DNA of 64,000 nt. Origin: Solea solea (Eukaryota; Chordata; Actinopteri; Pleuronectiformes; Soleidae). Positions 46,701-60,411 of the stretch are shown here, one piece after another. Positions within the stretch are counted from its first letter, which is position 1; each line of letters opens with the position of its first letter. The DNA is taken from NCBI RefSeq assembly GCF_958295425.1, contig NC_081143.1, positions 25,564,586 to 25,628,585 of the forward strand. The letters are read 5' to 3'. Below the pieces are notes generated by a model. That model made no database searches. It worked only from the letters and a program-made list of their open reading frames with translations, and was not told where the DNA came from. Position numbers and translations under genes: made by a program.

Positions 46701-49582
46701 AACTGAGCCTATTAATTGGATCAATAACTGAGGGTAATTAATAATTACTTAGTTTAGACTTATGTTGATACATATTTTATAATGTATTAATAGTTAATCA
46801 CGTCGTATTGCAACACAGACCGTATAATGTTTTTTTTAATGTATATATCCACTTCAACAAACTCAAGAAGTGCAGGGTTTTATTTTCTCACATGAAAAGT
46901 GAAATGGAAAGGACAGAGCTCAAGTTACAGTGCTTAAGAGGCAGAAAAGTGCAAGTGGTGTTGTTTGGAAAAATGCTCTAAAGACAGAGGGATGCACTCT
47001 ATAAGAGTTTTGAGGCTTTCATCTTTCCAGTTCTCTGGATTTAAGGAGTCGTGTCATAGCTGCTGGCTCAGCTCTCTCTCTGCTTCCCTCCCCGTCTCTG
47101 TCACTCTTCTTCATCCTTTCCCTCCCAGACAGTGAATCATGGTTAGTTTTCATTGCGTTAAACCATATTAAAGACAGATAAAGCAGAGAACCTTCAACAA
47201 AAGAATGCCTCTAGAAGTAATAAAGTGATCACTTTGCATTTACTCCAAGTGGCTGTCAGATGTTCTACTTTTTACGTTTACTGTACCTCCCACCTCACAT
47301 TTGCACTTCACTTTTTAGTTGTTTCCCTTCACTCAGTTGTTCATTTAAAAAGTTTACAGCATTTAAGAAGCAAATCTACAGTTTCTACCAACTACAGTTT
47401 AAAAGGTGATTTTAAATGTAAGAAGTAACATAAACAAGAGAGGGGGATTTGTAAATAAGGGCAAAACACAAGATATAAACAAGATATGGTCATATTTAAG
47501 CAAGTCATTAACAGATGTTTACATAAAGTTGAGATTGAATTATCTTGCACGCTGTAAAATAAATAAAATGCATGAATAAGAATGGTATATATCCACATTT
47601 GTACAAGCAGAACGTCTGAGTTTAGTGAACATATGTGTATTGATTGATTATATCAGCAACATCAAATAGACTATTGGTGTACAAACTATTAATATTTGAA
47701 ATTAATATAAGATTGAAGAGTAAATATGTACGAATGTTCAATCAATATCACTATAACAGTTTATAATATACAACAAAACATACTCTGTAAAGTTGTTTGC
47801 ATTTGAAAAATTTTGAATTTTGAACTAGTACGTAGACTGCGTTGTTACCCAGGGCAAGGGTGATATAGAGAAATACTTTGGTTGGAGCTGGTTTTGGTTG
47901 CACAGTGAGATTTTCAAAAGGAGCTGCTGTTGTCTACGACACCTTTGAAATTTACATTCAGTTTTTTCCCTAAATTGTACATTTTCCCTGCTGAATCAAC
48001 TGCAAAGTTTGATAAAAATGTTGCGGCAGGCAAACACACGTCGTGGTCTGCGGTGTTTCCCAACAAAGCTGTTTCCATCGGGGAGTACTGTCACTGTATC
48101 CACAGCTGTGTGAAGCCACTGATGCTGTGCTGAGAGTCCGTGTATAGAGCCAAGCTGTGAATATCACGATAACCAGGTCGCAGGCAGATACGAAGCTGAG
48201 TTCATTCACACAGAGAGGGGAGGATCAGAACCGCGTAGGAGGGGAGGGAATGGAAATTATTTCTAAGCAAAATGCTGCTCTCCACATCTAAACCTGTACC
48301 TGTGGATTGGGAAGAAGGAAGGATGGAAGGGGAGGTTTGTGGAGAGAGAGAGAGAGCGAGTGTAGTCAATTTATATTCTGCTTCAAACCAAATGTGAGAG
48401 CGGGGGAAGGTCAGATTAATAGCTTCCAATTCACTTCCAATCTCCTCTGGACCAACACATGTGCCACTGGCATTATCGCACTCTTGGTGTTTCTCAAAAT
48501 CAATGATCCTTCATTGGTAGAGAGGGTCCTTCCAAGTCTGGTCCTACAGAGACCAGACAAGACTTTCTTTTTTGTTGTCATGATTATTTCTGTTCATTCA
48601 GACCAATAATACAGCTTCTCCTATAACTCGTTGTACTTGACACATTAGCAAACATGACTTATTGAACAGATTGGTTGAATAATTCATTGTAATTGGTCAA
48701 CGGTGACATTCAGTTGTCTGTTATTTCTGTTTTCAAGTGTTGCTAGCGACTAAAACATAAGGTTTATGTTTATTTTAACGATGTTCAACTCGTCAGAAAC
48801 ATCTATGCCACAATGGCTGGAGTATTTTTCGAATATTAAATGAAATATATGGTGAGAAGGAGACAGCGAGACCTTTCATTCTTTTAGCTCAAAGACTGTT
48901 GTTGAGGATCACAGAAGAGACTTTTATCGCAACAGATGTTCGCAACATTTAGCTGGTATTTAAATCAACGTCAACAGCTTCACACTGAACAGATGCTGCT
49001 CTGCTAGCATGACTCAGCTTCAGCGTTAGCTTTTTGTACAAACACTGTCGTTCTCGTTGTTTACTTGCACTGACTTATTTATCCTACTACTACTACTATC
49101 CTAAACACTTTGAGGACATACACTGAACCTATAGAGGCTGAGTGTGTATGCTAACAATGCTAGCTTGTTTGCAGTTCAAACCACATGTAAGCTAACAGAA
49201 GCAAGCTAACTTTCGTTCTAAGCCATGTAATAAGTGGGATTATGTTTCTTCTTCTTCTTCATTCAGAAAGCAGTTAATAATCTACATTGTCAGTTATGTT
49301 GACTTATCATTGCAACACTGATTGTGAAGTTTCTGTCAGGCATGCATGTTCAAAGAAAAATTACTGCATATACCCAAAAAATGCATAGTTTTCTAAAAAA
49401 AATAGCATTGGAAGAATGAACCTAAATCCTGTAAAGACCTGTACATACTCCACAAGAACAAATACATTTGTTATTTGTCTTGAGGTGGCAAGGACAATAA
49501 CAAACTTAGTTCTGGCCAGGACAATTCATACTTCACGAGAAGATCAAGTGCAACTCCTGGGAATGACAACAATTCTACATTA
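43752..49582. other. Large repeat-poor stretch, presumably first coding intron of the Cav3 gene
   Basis: It is AT-rich, especially 45940-46860 and 47420-47830. It has few mobile-element remnants and no recognised exon, and the next Cav3 exon (VCNPWFE... leading into IS1) was not seen. 48342-48358 is a GA run. Low repeat content could indicate conserved non-coding elements. Confidence 0.45.
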
Positions 49583-49655
49583 CAATCAGAATCAGAAAAA
49601 GCTTTATTGCCAAGTACAATTTTACACATACAAGGAATTTGTTGTTTGCCCAGCT
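49583..49655. repeat. Teleost dispersed repeat (family E)
   Basis: CAATCAGAATCAGAAAAAGC, TTTATTGCCAAGTACAATTT and ACACATACAAGGAATTTGTTG are the start of a very common fish retroposon-type repeat. Only this end is clearly recognisable. It may continue, diverged, to about 49740. Confidence 0.65.
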
Positions 49656-49739
49656 GATGTGTCAAGAACAAGCTGCAAGAACTCCCAAACGAGGGCTGCG
49701 AGAAAATAATGACGCCATTCTTTTCTCACAGCCCTGGGA

Positions 49740-52704
49740 GAGAGGGAACAAATCTCTCTGTTCTTGTGGAGTATGTACAGGCCTTAAATCTATGGGGCCA
49801 TTTCAAACGACACATCATGTTAATAATGCCCTTTGAACATGAAAAGCTCAATGCTGAATTTATTGTTTAGATAATCATTTTGGATGGCAACCAGTCGGAA
49901 TTCTCAAATATACTGTATGTCGTTACCACATAAGAAATATTCTGCTAATTTCTAAAGACTGTAATAAGTAAAGCATTCATGTTGAAAATGAGGGTTTTTG
50001 GATTATAACAGATTTTAAATTGGACCAATACCTATAACATAAAACACTATAAAACCTAAAACATTTGAAGGAAGAACTCAGTCATTGTGAAACATCCTGC
50101 ACATTGGAACAGTCCTGTGGGGGACTCCCGATGATGTAATACGCCTGAAATTCAGCCAATTTTTCATCCTTCCTTGACTTTGAGAAACACCTACTGACAC
50201 ACTAACAGGCTGTAAGTTGAATTAAATAAATGGTTCAATGAATGAAAGAATCTGCGCAAAAAGAAAGAGCGAGAAAAAAGACCAATACAATGCTCATACA
50301 CCGAAATCACTTTGTCGATTGTTTACCGTACACCCGTCTGTTTATCCTAGAGTGAAAGCTCTAATGAGTATTCCCTCGTCAAGCCCCTGGTCATGTGACA
50401 CCATGTCTTGCTGCTGATTGGTTTGACGATTAGCCACGGTTTAATGCTCTCTGATGCCTGTAATAGGCTGTTTGGACAAGACTTTACCTCTAAAATTATA
50501 TGGCCTTTGAGTGTAGCATCCACACGTTACATTAAGATCGCTACATTTTAATTAAACGGCTGTCATAAATCAGGTTGGATAATGCTTATCCTATCATGTC
50601 GGCTTCTCCAGTGGAGAAAACGAGATTTAGCTGCAGTTAATGCAAACGGACAGTTCTTGAATGATCACTGAACGCCAGAGAATTGGCTGTTGGGTATCGT
50701 TTCAGTGGGATTACGGCAGCTGACTGTTTTGTTTAAGAATTCTGTGCATCAAAAAAATCAATGGAACTGCTGAATTCATTCACCAGCAGTAAATGCAGGT
50801 GATGCCATTATTAATGTCTAAAAGTACTTTGCTCAACAGTGCTTGGCAGGCAGAGTCTTCACAGTTCACCGATCCCTAATAGGCTCCAATTATATCGTGT
50901 GTGGCTCAGTTATGGTTTTCTAAGTGCAGAGACAAGACCTTGGCTAAGATTTCATTACATTTTTTTTCATTTTTTTATATATTGCAGTTATATGATTTAT
51001 GGATTTATCTGTTGATTATTTTCTTGAAATTTTGGTCCACAAACTACAGGTATTTTCTTCCAGAAAACATGCACATCCAACTCAAAAAACTCAATTGAGT
51101 CAATTGATTGACCAAATAATTGTTAAATAATCACTTGATTAGCTGTTGCAGCCCTTGGGATTTAGGCTTTAAGGAGACCTATCAGGCCCTTTTGAGACAG
51201 TAATTGCTGTCTGTATGTGTAAACTTGACTTGACGAGTTCTGGCAGGGCCCCAGAGGATGACATGTGCTTTGCTGCTGATCTTGGCGTGAGTTTGTTCTG
51301 CCTCCATCTGCTTCGCTTTGATTTTTTCTGTCTTGTTTTGTTTTTGGCAGTGTTGAATCAGAATTTATTTATTCATTCTTATATATCATAGACGTTTTTT
51401 TTTTTTTTTCTTTACAGATCTATATGTGTCTGACAGGACGTCCAACCCATGAGCTTTCTTACTTTTCTGCCAAATGTATTTTGGAGACAATATCATTTAA
51501 CACATCACACCTTTCTCTTTATAGGCCCACAGAGATGTTGATGTGCGTCTTGGGAGAACAGTAATCTCCCTCTCCAACGAGGTTAAGTTGTATTGCTGTT
51601 TGCTTTGTCGCTCTGTGTTTGTCAGCAAGATTACCACTGAACCCATTTTGTCTCGTAAACAGAAGGCGCTGTGTAGTTTAAAGAAGAATCCATGGAATTT
51701 CTGAGCAGATTTGATTTAGGGGGTGTTAACAGGATGTGTCACAGCTCTGTTCAAACTAAAGCATGGGTCCGAGTCAGTGTAGTGTTCCAGGCATATGTAC
51801 ACCATGTACATATATCTATAAATCTATCTATAACTATAAATAGTTTTTTTAAATAGTTACCAATCTTTTTTTGAGATTGGTAACGACAAAATAAGTTAAA
51901 TAATTTACACTTACGTTCAATTTCTCAACAAAAACTGGAATTGTGTCCTGATTGAAGAATCCAAACAACATTGTTTGACTTCATTGACTTGGCATCCATA
52001 TTTGGACAATTAGTCTATATATTGGTCATTGTCAGTGTTTGCAAAGGATACAGGTCATTTAGTTGCTGTATGGCATAGAAATGACTGCTATTCTTCCTCC
52101 TTGGAACATTTCTGTCTTATAGCTAGACTTGCAGCATGGATGAAGACTAAGCATATTTATGAAGACATAGTGGAGTGGACAGTGCTGAAGCTGTCAGCAG
52201 CTGATTGAGACGTCATTCTGTCTTCATCCTTTTGTTTCCTCTCCACTGATTCTCCCGTTTCTTCTTCTAAATCATTTCTTTTCATTCTTTCTCTCGTCCC
52301 CTTACTGTGACATGTATGTCTTTGGCTCTTCCCAATGTTCTTGTGTTTATGCTAATGCTGGTATTAATTATTATGGTAATGTGACTGTTAATCACTATGC
52401 TAATGTCACTGTGCCCACCTGTCAAACTGGTCTGCAAGGACCTGTCATCTCGCCTTCTAGTTCATATTCAGCCACTCTTAGAAATTGTATTCAGTACCAG
52501 TCTTAAATTGTATTGAGCATTAAATAAGCTACAGCTTAATTTCCATCTTTATTTTCCCCCACTGGGCAGTTAAATGCCGCCGGTCTACTGTTTTAATCAC
52601 TGTTGATTTAATTTTATCATGACTGAGCAGAAAACAATATCACTCATGAATCTCACAATTGATTAAATTGATTAAATTAAAAGCCTGATAATGACCCATT
52701 CATT
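49740..52704. other. Non-coding stretch with two exon-like segments
   Basis: Two short segments with plausible splice sites (51247-51286 and 51525-51581) are described as findings. 51389-51411 is T-rich, and 51856-51884 is a perfect hairpin. 52312-52506 is a 64-codon frame with repeated NVTV-like codons and no known similarity. Confidence 0.35.
51856..51884. other. Perfect 11-bp stem, 7-base loop hairpin
   Basis: GTTACCAATCT (51856-51866) and AGATTGGTAAC (51874-51884) are exact reverse complements separated by TTTTTTG. No transposon or RNA gene was recognised around it. Confidence 0.85.
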
Positions 52705-52785
52705 TGAATCAGGTGTGTTGCAGCAGGGGAACATCTAAAACCTGCAGGTCAGGGGTACCCATGGACCAGGATCGGCTAACACTGC
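52705..52785. repeat. Teleost dispersed repeat (family G)
   Basis: GAATCAGGTGTGTTGCAGCAG, GGAACATCTAAAACCTGCAGG and CATGGACCAGGATCGGCTAAC form a repeat found abundantly in fish genomes, probably the end of a DNA transposon. Class and orientation uncertain. Confidence 0.6.
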
Positions 52786-53438
52786 CTTAACCTAACCCTG
52801 ACATAGAGGCCTTTGTATGCCAAAGTGTGCTAATTATTCACACATAATGAAATATTTTTCGAACATGTGACCAATCAACGCGGCATTCACTATTTTTTCC
52901 GATCGTGGTTGATTTGCCAGAGCGATTTTTCCAACAAATCCAAAGCTAACCAATCACAATGGGTGTCGTTGTTGATGTACAGTCCAAGCATTTACTCGGC
53001 ATCAGATCGCTTGATTGTGTTTGTTTCCAAAAACCCTGTAAAATGATTACAAGACGTGTGGAGGGGGTTGTAATAGAAGTTCAGCTGCAGCTGAATGAAT
53101 GAGTGAGTGAGTGTGTGTGTCCTGCTCTGGTCATAGACAGACCGTGATGTGATTTTTCCCCCCTCGTCACATGGGAGGATGAGTCCTAACACTAAAAAGG
53201 TGTAACAGAGAGGGAGGACTCACCAAAAATGTCCCACTTTTCAAACATGCTCTCACCTCCTATGCTTTATAAAGTTTTTTTGTTGGTCCTCACAAAGATA
53301 TACATAAAAGTACACAAACACGGGCACATGCACACACTTCTCCTGCCTCCCTTCCCTTGGAAATATGTGCTGTCATATGTTGACAGAACAATGTGACGCA
53401 CACAGGGAATAGACCCCCGTGAGGAAATCCCACTGACG

Positions 53439-53466
53439 GTGTGTGTGTGTGTGTGTGTGTGTGTGT
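53439..53466 (+). repeat. (GT)14 microsatellite
   Basis: A pure GT run. Confidence 0.95.
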
Positions 53467-53632
53467 TGAAACGTGAATCACATAATGTGCCAAAAGCTGT
53501 AGCTTTTTTTTATGCTTTTATTTTCACTTTGATGAGAGGGACAGAGAGAGAGTAGGATCACTCATGTCTGCCATGTGCATTCATGTGTGGTTTTTCTGGT
53601 GTGTATGTGTGTGTTTTCTTGTTTTTGTGGCT

Positions 53633-53795
53633 TTGTGCGGATCAAAAATTGCATAAACCATATGGAGTGAGGACATTTTGGCAAAGTGAGGACATTTTGT
53701 TTGGTCCTCACATCGATAAAGGGCTTTTTGGAGGGGTTAAGTCCTGCTTTTAGGGTTAGGGTAAAGTTAGGGTTAGGCACCAGTTGTGATGGGTA
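53633..53795. repeat. GTGAGGAC-type fish repeat followed by microsatellite
   Basis: GTGAGGACATTTTG occurs twice in tandem (about 53666 and 53687). It is followed by TTTGGTCCTCACATCG and a GGGTTAGGGTAAAGTTAGGG tract. A related GGTCCTCACAAAGATATACA lies at 53285. This is a common fish dispersed repeat, with termini not resolved. Confidence 0.5.
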
Positions 53796-53798
53796 AAA

Positions 53799-53820
53799 TG
53801 TGTGTGTGTGTGTGTGTGTG
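53799..53820 (+). repeat. (TG)11 microsatellite
   Basis: A pure TG run next to the repeat above. Confidence 0.95.
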
Positions 53821-54331
53821 AAGTGATTGCTCGTGAGAGCAGTCATCAGAACCAGACAACATCACTTAATGAAAAATAAAAGAAAGAATGAAAGAATTAC
53901 AAATAAGGTTCTGAAATCTGTATTTTACTTTGTGTTTATAAAGCCGGGCTAGACAAAGACTGAAATTGAAAATGTGCTGCTTATTATGCACTTCAGTAAT
54001 TGAAGTGAAAAAAAGTGATTTTAGAAGTAATAAAAAACACATTTCCATGCAGTTTTGACACGGTTTCAATACTTAAATAAAACACAACAGGGGTGCAGTG
54101 CTAAGTGTTTCTCAAAATTAAAAATAATATCTTAAATGTTCAAAAATATATTCAGATGCCTATCACAGTGGAGCAAAGCATCCAGCAATGACTCACATGT
54201 CAGGGCTAAAATTGAAGATCTCATTTGGATTATTAAATTTACTTTAACCAAGTATGAATAATAACCATTGGAAGCTTAACATGTCCTCTTTTGTAAAGGA
54301 CCTCCAAATACTTATGTATTGTAATTCAGTC

Positions 54332-54512
54332 ATGCGGGACATGGCCAAGTGGAAATAGAACTTGGCTACAGGGTACTAGTGTACTCATTGTGTCGGTCCC
54401 AAGCCCGGATAAATGGGAGTGATGCATGAGGAAGGGGATCCGGCAAAAAAATCTCTTCCAAATCAAATGTGAGACTCATGTACTATGGCAACCCCGAGAG
54501 CTTAAGCAGCCA
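54332..54512 (+). repeat. Retroposon (family C), diverged copy
   Basis: GACATGGCCAAGTGGAAATAG, GTCGGTCCCAAGCCCGGATA, AATGGGAGTGATGCATGAGG, GGGGATCCGGCAAAAAAATC and TATGGCAACCCCGAGAGC follow the order of a common fish retroposon tail. The split copy at 35770-35985 is the same family on the other strand. Confidence 0.65.
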
Positions 54513-57500
54513 AGTCTATAAAAGTTACTATTATTTGGTCCAAAGCATTTTAAAGACCTCCAAAAATAATGATTTATATTATACTTTATAGTAATCAGGT
54601 TAATGCTTAATACATTTAATTCTGCAAAAACAGAGGCTTCGTCATTATCATTTATTTACTTTCAGAAACAAATTTAACTTACAAGCAGTGACTGAAGTCA
54701 TGTGTTATTCTAAAATACATGCTCTCAAAGCAGTTGTGTTCAGACGAGGTATCGGAAAATAAAACTTGCTGAATTACAAGCGGCGATTCCCCTTCCAAAA
54801 GGGTGATAACTAGCGTTGTAATGAAAACCTTCAGACAATACATGTTGCAGGCTCTCTGCCATCTTTTATCCCGGCATTGGCACATCCTATTTCACTGAAC
54901 AGACAATTTGTTCTTTGGCAGGAGCTGCAATTCATTTTAATAGTCCACCTTTCCCCCAGTTAACCGTTCTGTTTCATCCATAAGTTTCAATTCTTCCAGC
55001 AGTTAGAGCCAACATTAGTGATGGCATGGACAAATGGGATGGCTTAATGAAACGTTCGAAAGGCTGCAGAATAGAGCACAAGTATTTTTAGCTTAATTTG
55101 CTCACTCTTAGTGGTGTGATGGTGTGAGTGGAGGGTAACATCTGCTGGAGTGGGCACCAAAGAGACAGAGCTGGTGGAGATATCAAATTTATTTCAAAGC
55201 GATAGAGTATATTATTATCTCAAGCATATTTAAAAGTAATGGTGCTACCTTTAACCTTCCAGTTATTACATTCATTACGGCTTCAGCGCTTCTATGCTCT
55301 ACGTTGCTTTTTTTGTGGTGCATGTCAGTGGGTCAGATATGAGACCTGTTACTGTTCTCGGACCATTAATAAATCTGAAATCATTTAGAAGCATGAAATG
55401 AGGTATCATTAAACGTGCATCAGTTATCGACAGTTTGGTGTAAGTTTAAGAAACAAAGGCCAGAAAATGAAGCTCTCTTTGGTCATCATTTCCATTGAGT
55501 TATACCTTTTAAACAGGATTTGTAAAAACGAGTGTAGCAGCCACTTTTAGCAGTGTATACCTGGCGTAGAACTTTATTCATGCACCATACACAAAAATAA
55601 CTGTCTGTTAAATTTTTTATAAATATGAAAACTATTACTATTACTATTAAACTATTACTAAAACGACAATAACAGATGATAAAATCACTCCCTGCGTCAA
55701 ATATCCACCAAGAATGTTTATGAGAGAGGGAGAGAAAGTGAGTTAATTAACCAGTCATCAGCTTCCTCTCCACTTTTATCAGTTGATATTTTAATGCTCT
55801 TTCACTGCAGAACTTTGTTTAAATGCTTTTGTAGTGATTTTATGTATTTTGCAAACATAAATAGGCTACATCGCTGAGAAAATAACACGCAATCGGCTGT
55901 TCTGTGTTTCTATATGCCTGCCCACCACTCCGTTGAGTCCCAGAGAAGCTGAGCTTCCCTGGAAGTAACATTTTTACCACATTTATCCGATCACCATTGA
56001 GCTCGCCACAGTGAAAAAACCTATTCTGTGTTGTGTCATAGAGATCAAGTGAAGCTGAGCTTGCACTTGTTTCAATGTGTCGTCGTGCTGCTGCTTCTGG
56101 AATGGATGACAAGAAAATTGTGACTGACGATCTCTGCTAAACAACTGATTCTGAACATGTCTTATAGTTGATCGAGTTCTAGAGAACTTTTAGTAATGAA
56201 ATACAACAGTACATATTCAACCATTTATTTTTTTTAGGACATTTTAGAGGAAGCAGAGCTTCCCTTGCTGACATGGAGCAATCGCCTCCGGTAGCAAAGC
56301 TTTTTAGGTTTAAGTTTGTTCATCATTTCTAACCCATAGCAGCAGCCCATCGTGTTGCTGGCAACCTGGGGGTCAAAGTGCTACAAGCTTTGTTATTAGA
56401 TTGGTTGTAGTGGGTGGCACACCAAAACACCAACAATAAAAAAACAAAAACTTAAACAAGTTTTGTAGCCCCCAAATGAAAATTCTAAACGATAATATGC
56501 TAATAATAAGCAAGTTTTTCAATTAAGCATGTTTCCTTTATCTCTGTTGAAGTATGATGGTCATTTTATGACCTAATATAATAAAACTCTTACACATACA
56601 CCTGTTTTTGTCACAATCTGCATCATTATCTCAAGTCACTTCACTCCTTATTTGTCCTTCCACTACAGTACTGCCATATGGGGTCCAACCTGTTACACCC
56701 TTTATTATTATTATTATAATAATAAAAAATGTTGCCAGTCATGTGAAAAGAAATATAGCCTATTCGTCTGCAACCCAATGGGAAATTGTACATTTGTATG
56801 TACCCCTTTGCAAATCTGCAAATCAACATAAACACAAAACACTGTCATATGTCTACATGTAAATAAGTAATGTTGGTTCCAAAATTGGTCCCCAAACATA
56901 TATGTATGTATTATTCAGAAAACATACAAAGGCAGCACGATCTTGGAAACTAGGTTGTAGTCAAACACTCACAAGAGATAGATAAGTAATAACCTCTGCT
57001 TGGCTTATTTAATACAGAAAACAATCAATTTCAAGTTTTTCCCCATACCACATGATGCGTAACTTTTGCCGGTCACATGACCCCTGAATGCCCTCTGTCA
57101 CCTATGACCTATGATTTTATGGATCAATTTTATTCTATTATTTTAGTCTTGGCCTCTGGCAGCTTTGCAGTCGGCTTATTGGGCTGAATGTCATCTATAG
57201 TGAGGAAGTGATCAATTATTCAGTATTATTCCTTTGTGAAGGTGAATAGGTATTGATTGATGATAGATAGACTGAAACTATGTAGTGTACAACTGAGATC
57301 CGATCACATGCAGAAAGCACTAATTTCAACTCTTCACACTTGATATTAAAATGTGCCCTGAATGCATCTCCTATGACCACACGTGATTCTCTTCAATGGT
57401 CTTTTGATGTGGCTGTAAGTTATGATGTTGAGCTTTCTTTTCACTCCTAATGTGCTTATTAAAAAAAGGTTTTAAGTACCGTGTTACACAGTTCTTGCTT

Positions 57501-59132
57501 GGTATTAAACTGCATTAACTTTATTCGGACGAGATTCAAATTATTACCAAGTTAGTCCCGTTTGACTGTGCCATGTTAGTAGTTCCGGAAGAGGTCACTA
57601 AAGATTACGGCGACTTTTACCTGGGGTAAAATAATAACCTATTAGCCCTGTGCGAACAGACCAGCAGTAAATATTCAATCATCTCCTGTTCTGTGGATTT
57701 TCAAGCATGGGTTGAAGCCCTATGTTGTTGTGTGTCTTCAATTGTGATATCAAGAAGCAGGGTGTATTGTTTGCGTGTAGCTGGTGCTTGGTCGGGGATC
57801 ACCACATTCGCCATGACCCTTGCCCTCCCACATTGGGGCCCTTGTCTGGCTAGGGTGACTGAACATGTGCCCCGTATGGGGGGGTCACCCCTCTGTGGGA
57901 GTGCATGGAACGGGTCGTAGCGGCTCCTAGGACAGATGGAGCGAGAATGACATTATTCCACCTCCTCATATAAAACTAATCCTGTACAAATAGGGCTCAT
58001 GACACACACGATGATCACACACTTAAATCTGCTCCCTGCATGTCGTACCCTTTTTTGAAAACCCCCACCTCAACCCGCCCCTGCTGCTCCAGACAGCCCC
58101 ACGCTGTTGATGTCATGTACTGCTGCTCTGCCATCATGCTGGTTGCTGCCAATACGTATTATTGTCAGTTTGACATCGCCTACTGGGCCTGCGGGTGCTG
58201 ACATAACAGAATGGCTCCTGTAGAGTGATTGTTACAGGGTGTATGGGTGTGTGACGGGGGTCGGCCAAGGTGAGCAGCAGCCTTCAAACGTCCATAGACT
58301 CTGTGATTATTACCACAGCAGGATGGAGGTGTGTTTGACTGTGTACGGGACTCAATTGCCTCCAAACTTGACTGGTTGAAGTAGAGTTAAGCTGTTAAGC
58401 TTTTGACAAAACTGAGCAGAAACACTATATTAAACAAAAAAAATTAAACGCTCTTGTGGGAGTGTGCAGGGACCATTTGGATTTAAATTGCAGGCCCGCA
58501 GTAATGATTACAAAAATGATATGTTTTAGCCACTTAAACAAAGGCTCACTTAATAAAATCAAGGTTGGCTTAATTGCATAGTATCATAAGATTTTAGTCA
58601 CTGTTTTACCTTGCTGTTAGGCAGCCTGTAACTGATGGTGTGAGACTTTTTAAACACCAGTCCATTGACAGAAACAGCAATTTTAGCTTGTAAGGCAGCA
58701 TAATTCAACATTGTTTGGTAAGTCTGTGTCATATAGTATGTAAATAAAGGTTTTGAAATACTGAGGTCACAAAATAACACAAATGAAATTACTCAGTGGA
58801 AGCAGTGGACAGCACAAACTTAGGTTTACCGTCAAGTTCTTACCATATAAATTACAGATACAAATAATGTTAGTATGATTTTGGTTGATTATGGTTTTCT
58901 TTTTCATAAATGAACTACATTCTACTATATATATTATATGCTATATAGCTATATTTTATAGGACAATAAAATGAGCTAAACAAAGAGTGGAAAACTGAAT
59001 AAGACTGGGATTAAGCCATTATCTCAAGTTTGGTAAATGACAGTCATTAGTCCGTCATTAACACTCGCCTCCAATGATTGCTGTCTGTGTTGTGCTATCT
59101 TGGGAACTGTTGACTGGCATGTGTTAATGTGT

Positions 59133-59163
<31 letters not shown>

Positions 59164-60411
59164 TGAGTGTCTGTGTTTGTGTGTGTACAAGTGCATGTTT
59201 GTCTACACCTTTGTTTCCGAGAAGCAGGATTTGTGTCTCAATTTGAGAAGCCTCTCGTTCCCCGCTGAAACGAGTCTTGTCCCTGCAGATACCACACTTT
59301 GTTCCCCTTGTTAAGATCATGAATATTAATATGTCGCCTTGTTATGTCTCAGTCACATTACAGTGATAATTAAGGACCGAACGCTGTCAGACACTCTCTC
59401 TCCCAGGTTTGGACTAATTGACCTCCCTATACACAGAGATGATGAGGTGAGGAGAGATGCACAAAGGGAGACACAATGAGGTGAAGACAAAAACAGATCA
59501 GAAGGCCAACAATGACGTATCTGAGGGAGGAAGAGGGAAAATGAGACGAGGACAAGATATTGAGTGACAGAGTGAATTCAGAGGAAAACTGGAGACGTGG
59601 AGTGTTTCACAACTTGGATCTTATTTTTAGGACATCCAGCTCTGTTGGATACGGTGGCCGCTGAAACCTTTTGACAGGCAGATAAGATGAAACAGTGCTT
59701 CTACTGATTTCTACTGACTTTGTTTTTCCTTTTTGTCTGACTGCGTTGTTTGAAAACCTTTAAGAGCAGAGATGCTCTTAAGCAGATAATTAAGTAGTCA
59801 AGTTGCCTGATTTGTGAGCCTCAGCTTAACACAGCAACCCTGTATTCAAGACAGTTAGAGCAAACAATGCGATCGAAAATGTGAATTTGAGCATTTTCCC
59901 TCTGGACAGAGGTTTTGAGATGTAAGAAAAAAAGTGTGGCTTTTCTCCAGCATGTATTTAGTTTTTATCATTTTTATTCCTGACACATTCATTTATCTCT
60001 TCTAGTATTGGTCCAGTTGTTTTGTTATTTGTATTTTTGTATGTATATTACTTCATTAGAGAAGCCTGGAGCACTATCTTTTACCTCTTGCTTTTTTACT
60101 CATTTTTGTTTTTATTTCATGCTCTACAATGCACGTCATGTCTGTTCTGTCTCTAAGATGTTTTGTGGATGCTACGGTCTTCAAATTGCAAAAAAAAATA
60201 TCTACCTATGGTTACAATTCAGTGACTTGACTCACCACTAATAGTTAAACGATGACACTATTGTTGTGGTGTTGATATAATTAATGCCCAATCTATATTC
60301 CGCAGACTCACTTCTCTTTGCTGGCAGTTGTCTCTCTGGTGAACAAAAATATAATATTTAATAAACAAAAGGAAGAAGTAGGGAAAAAAAATAAGATCTT
60401 AATGCAAAATA
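54513..60411. other. Mostly unique AT-rich non-coding DNA
   Basis: 55850-56310 contains GAAGCTGAGCTTCCCTGG, GAAGCTGAGCTTGC and GAAGCAGAGCTTCCC (about 55948, 56053, 56251), suggesting an old MITE with AAGCTGAGCTTC-like palindromes. 56702-56727 holds ATT/ATA triplets, and 59137-59162 is a (TG)n run. 57690-58350 is GC-richer but has no recognised gene. Confidence 0.4.
59137..59162 (+). repeat. (TG)13 microsatellite
   Basis: A pure TG run. Confidence 0.95.

Noticed and set aside
57693..57920. 75-codon GC-richer frame
   Set aside because: Peptide not recognised and no splice signals that fit. May be chance.
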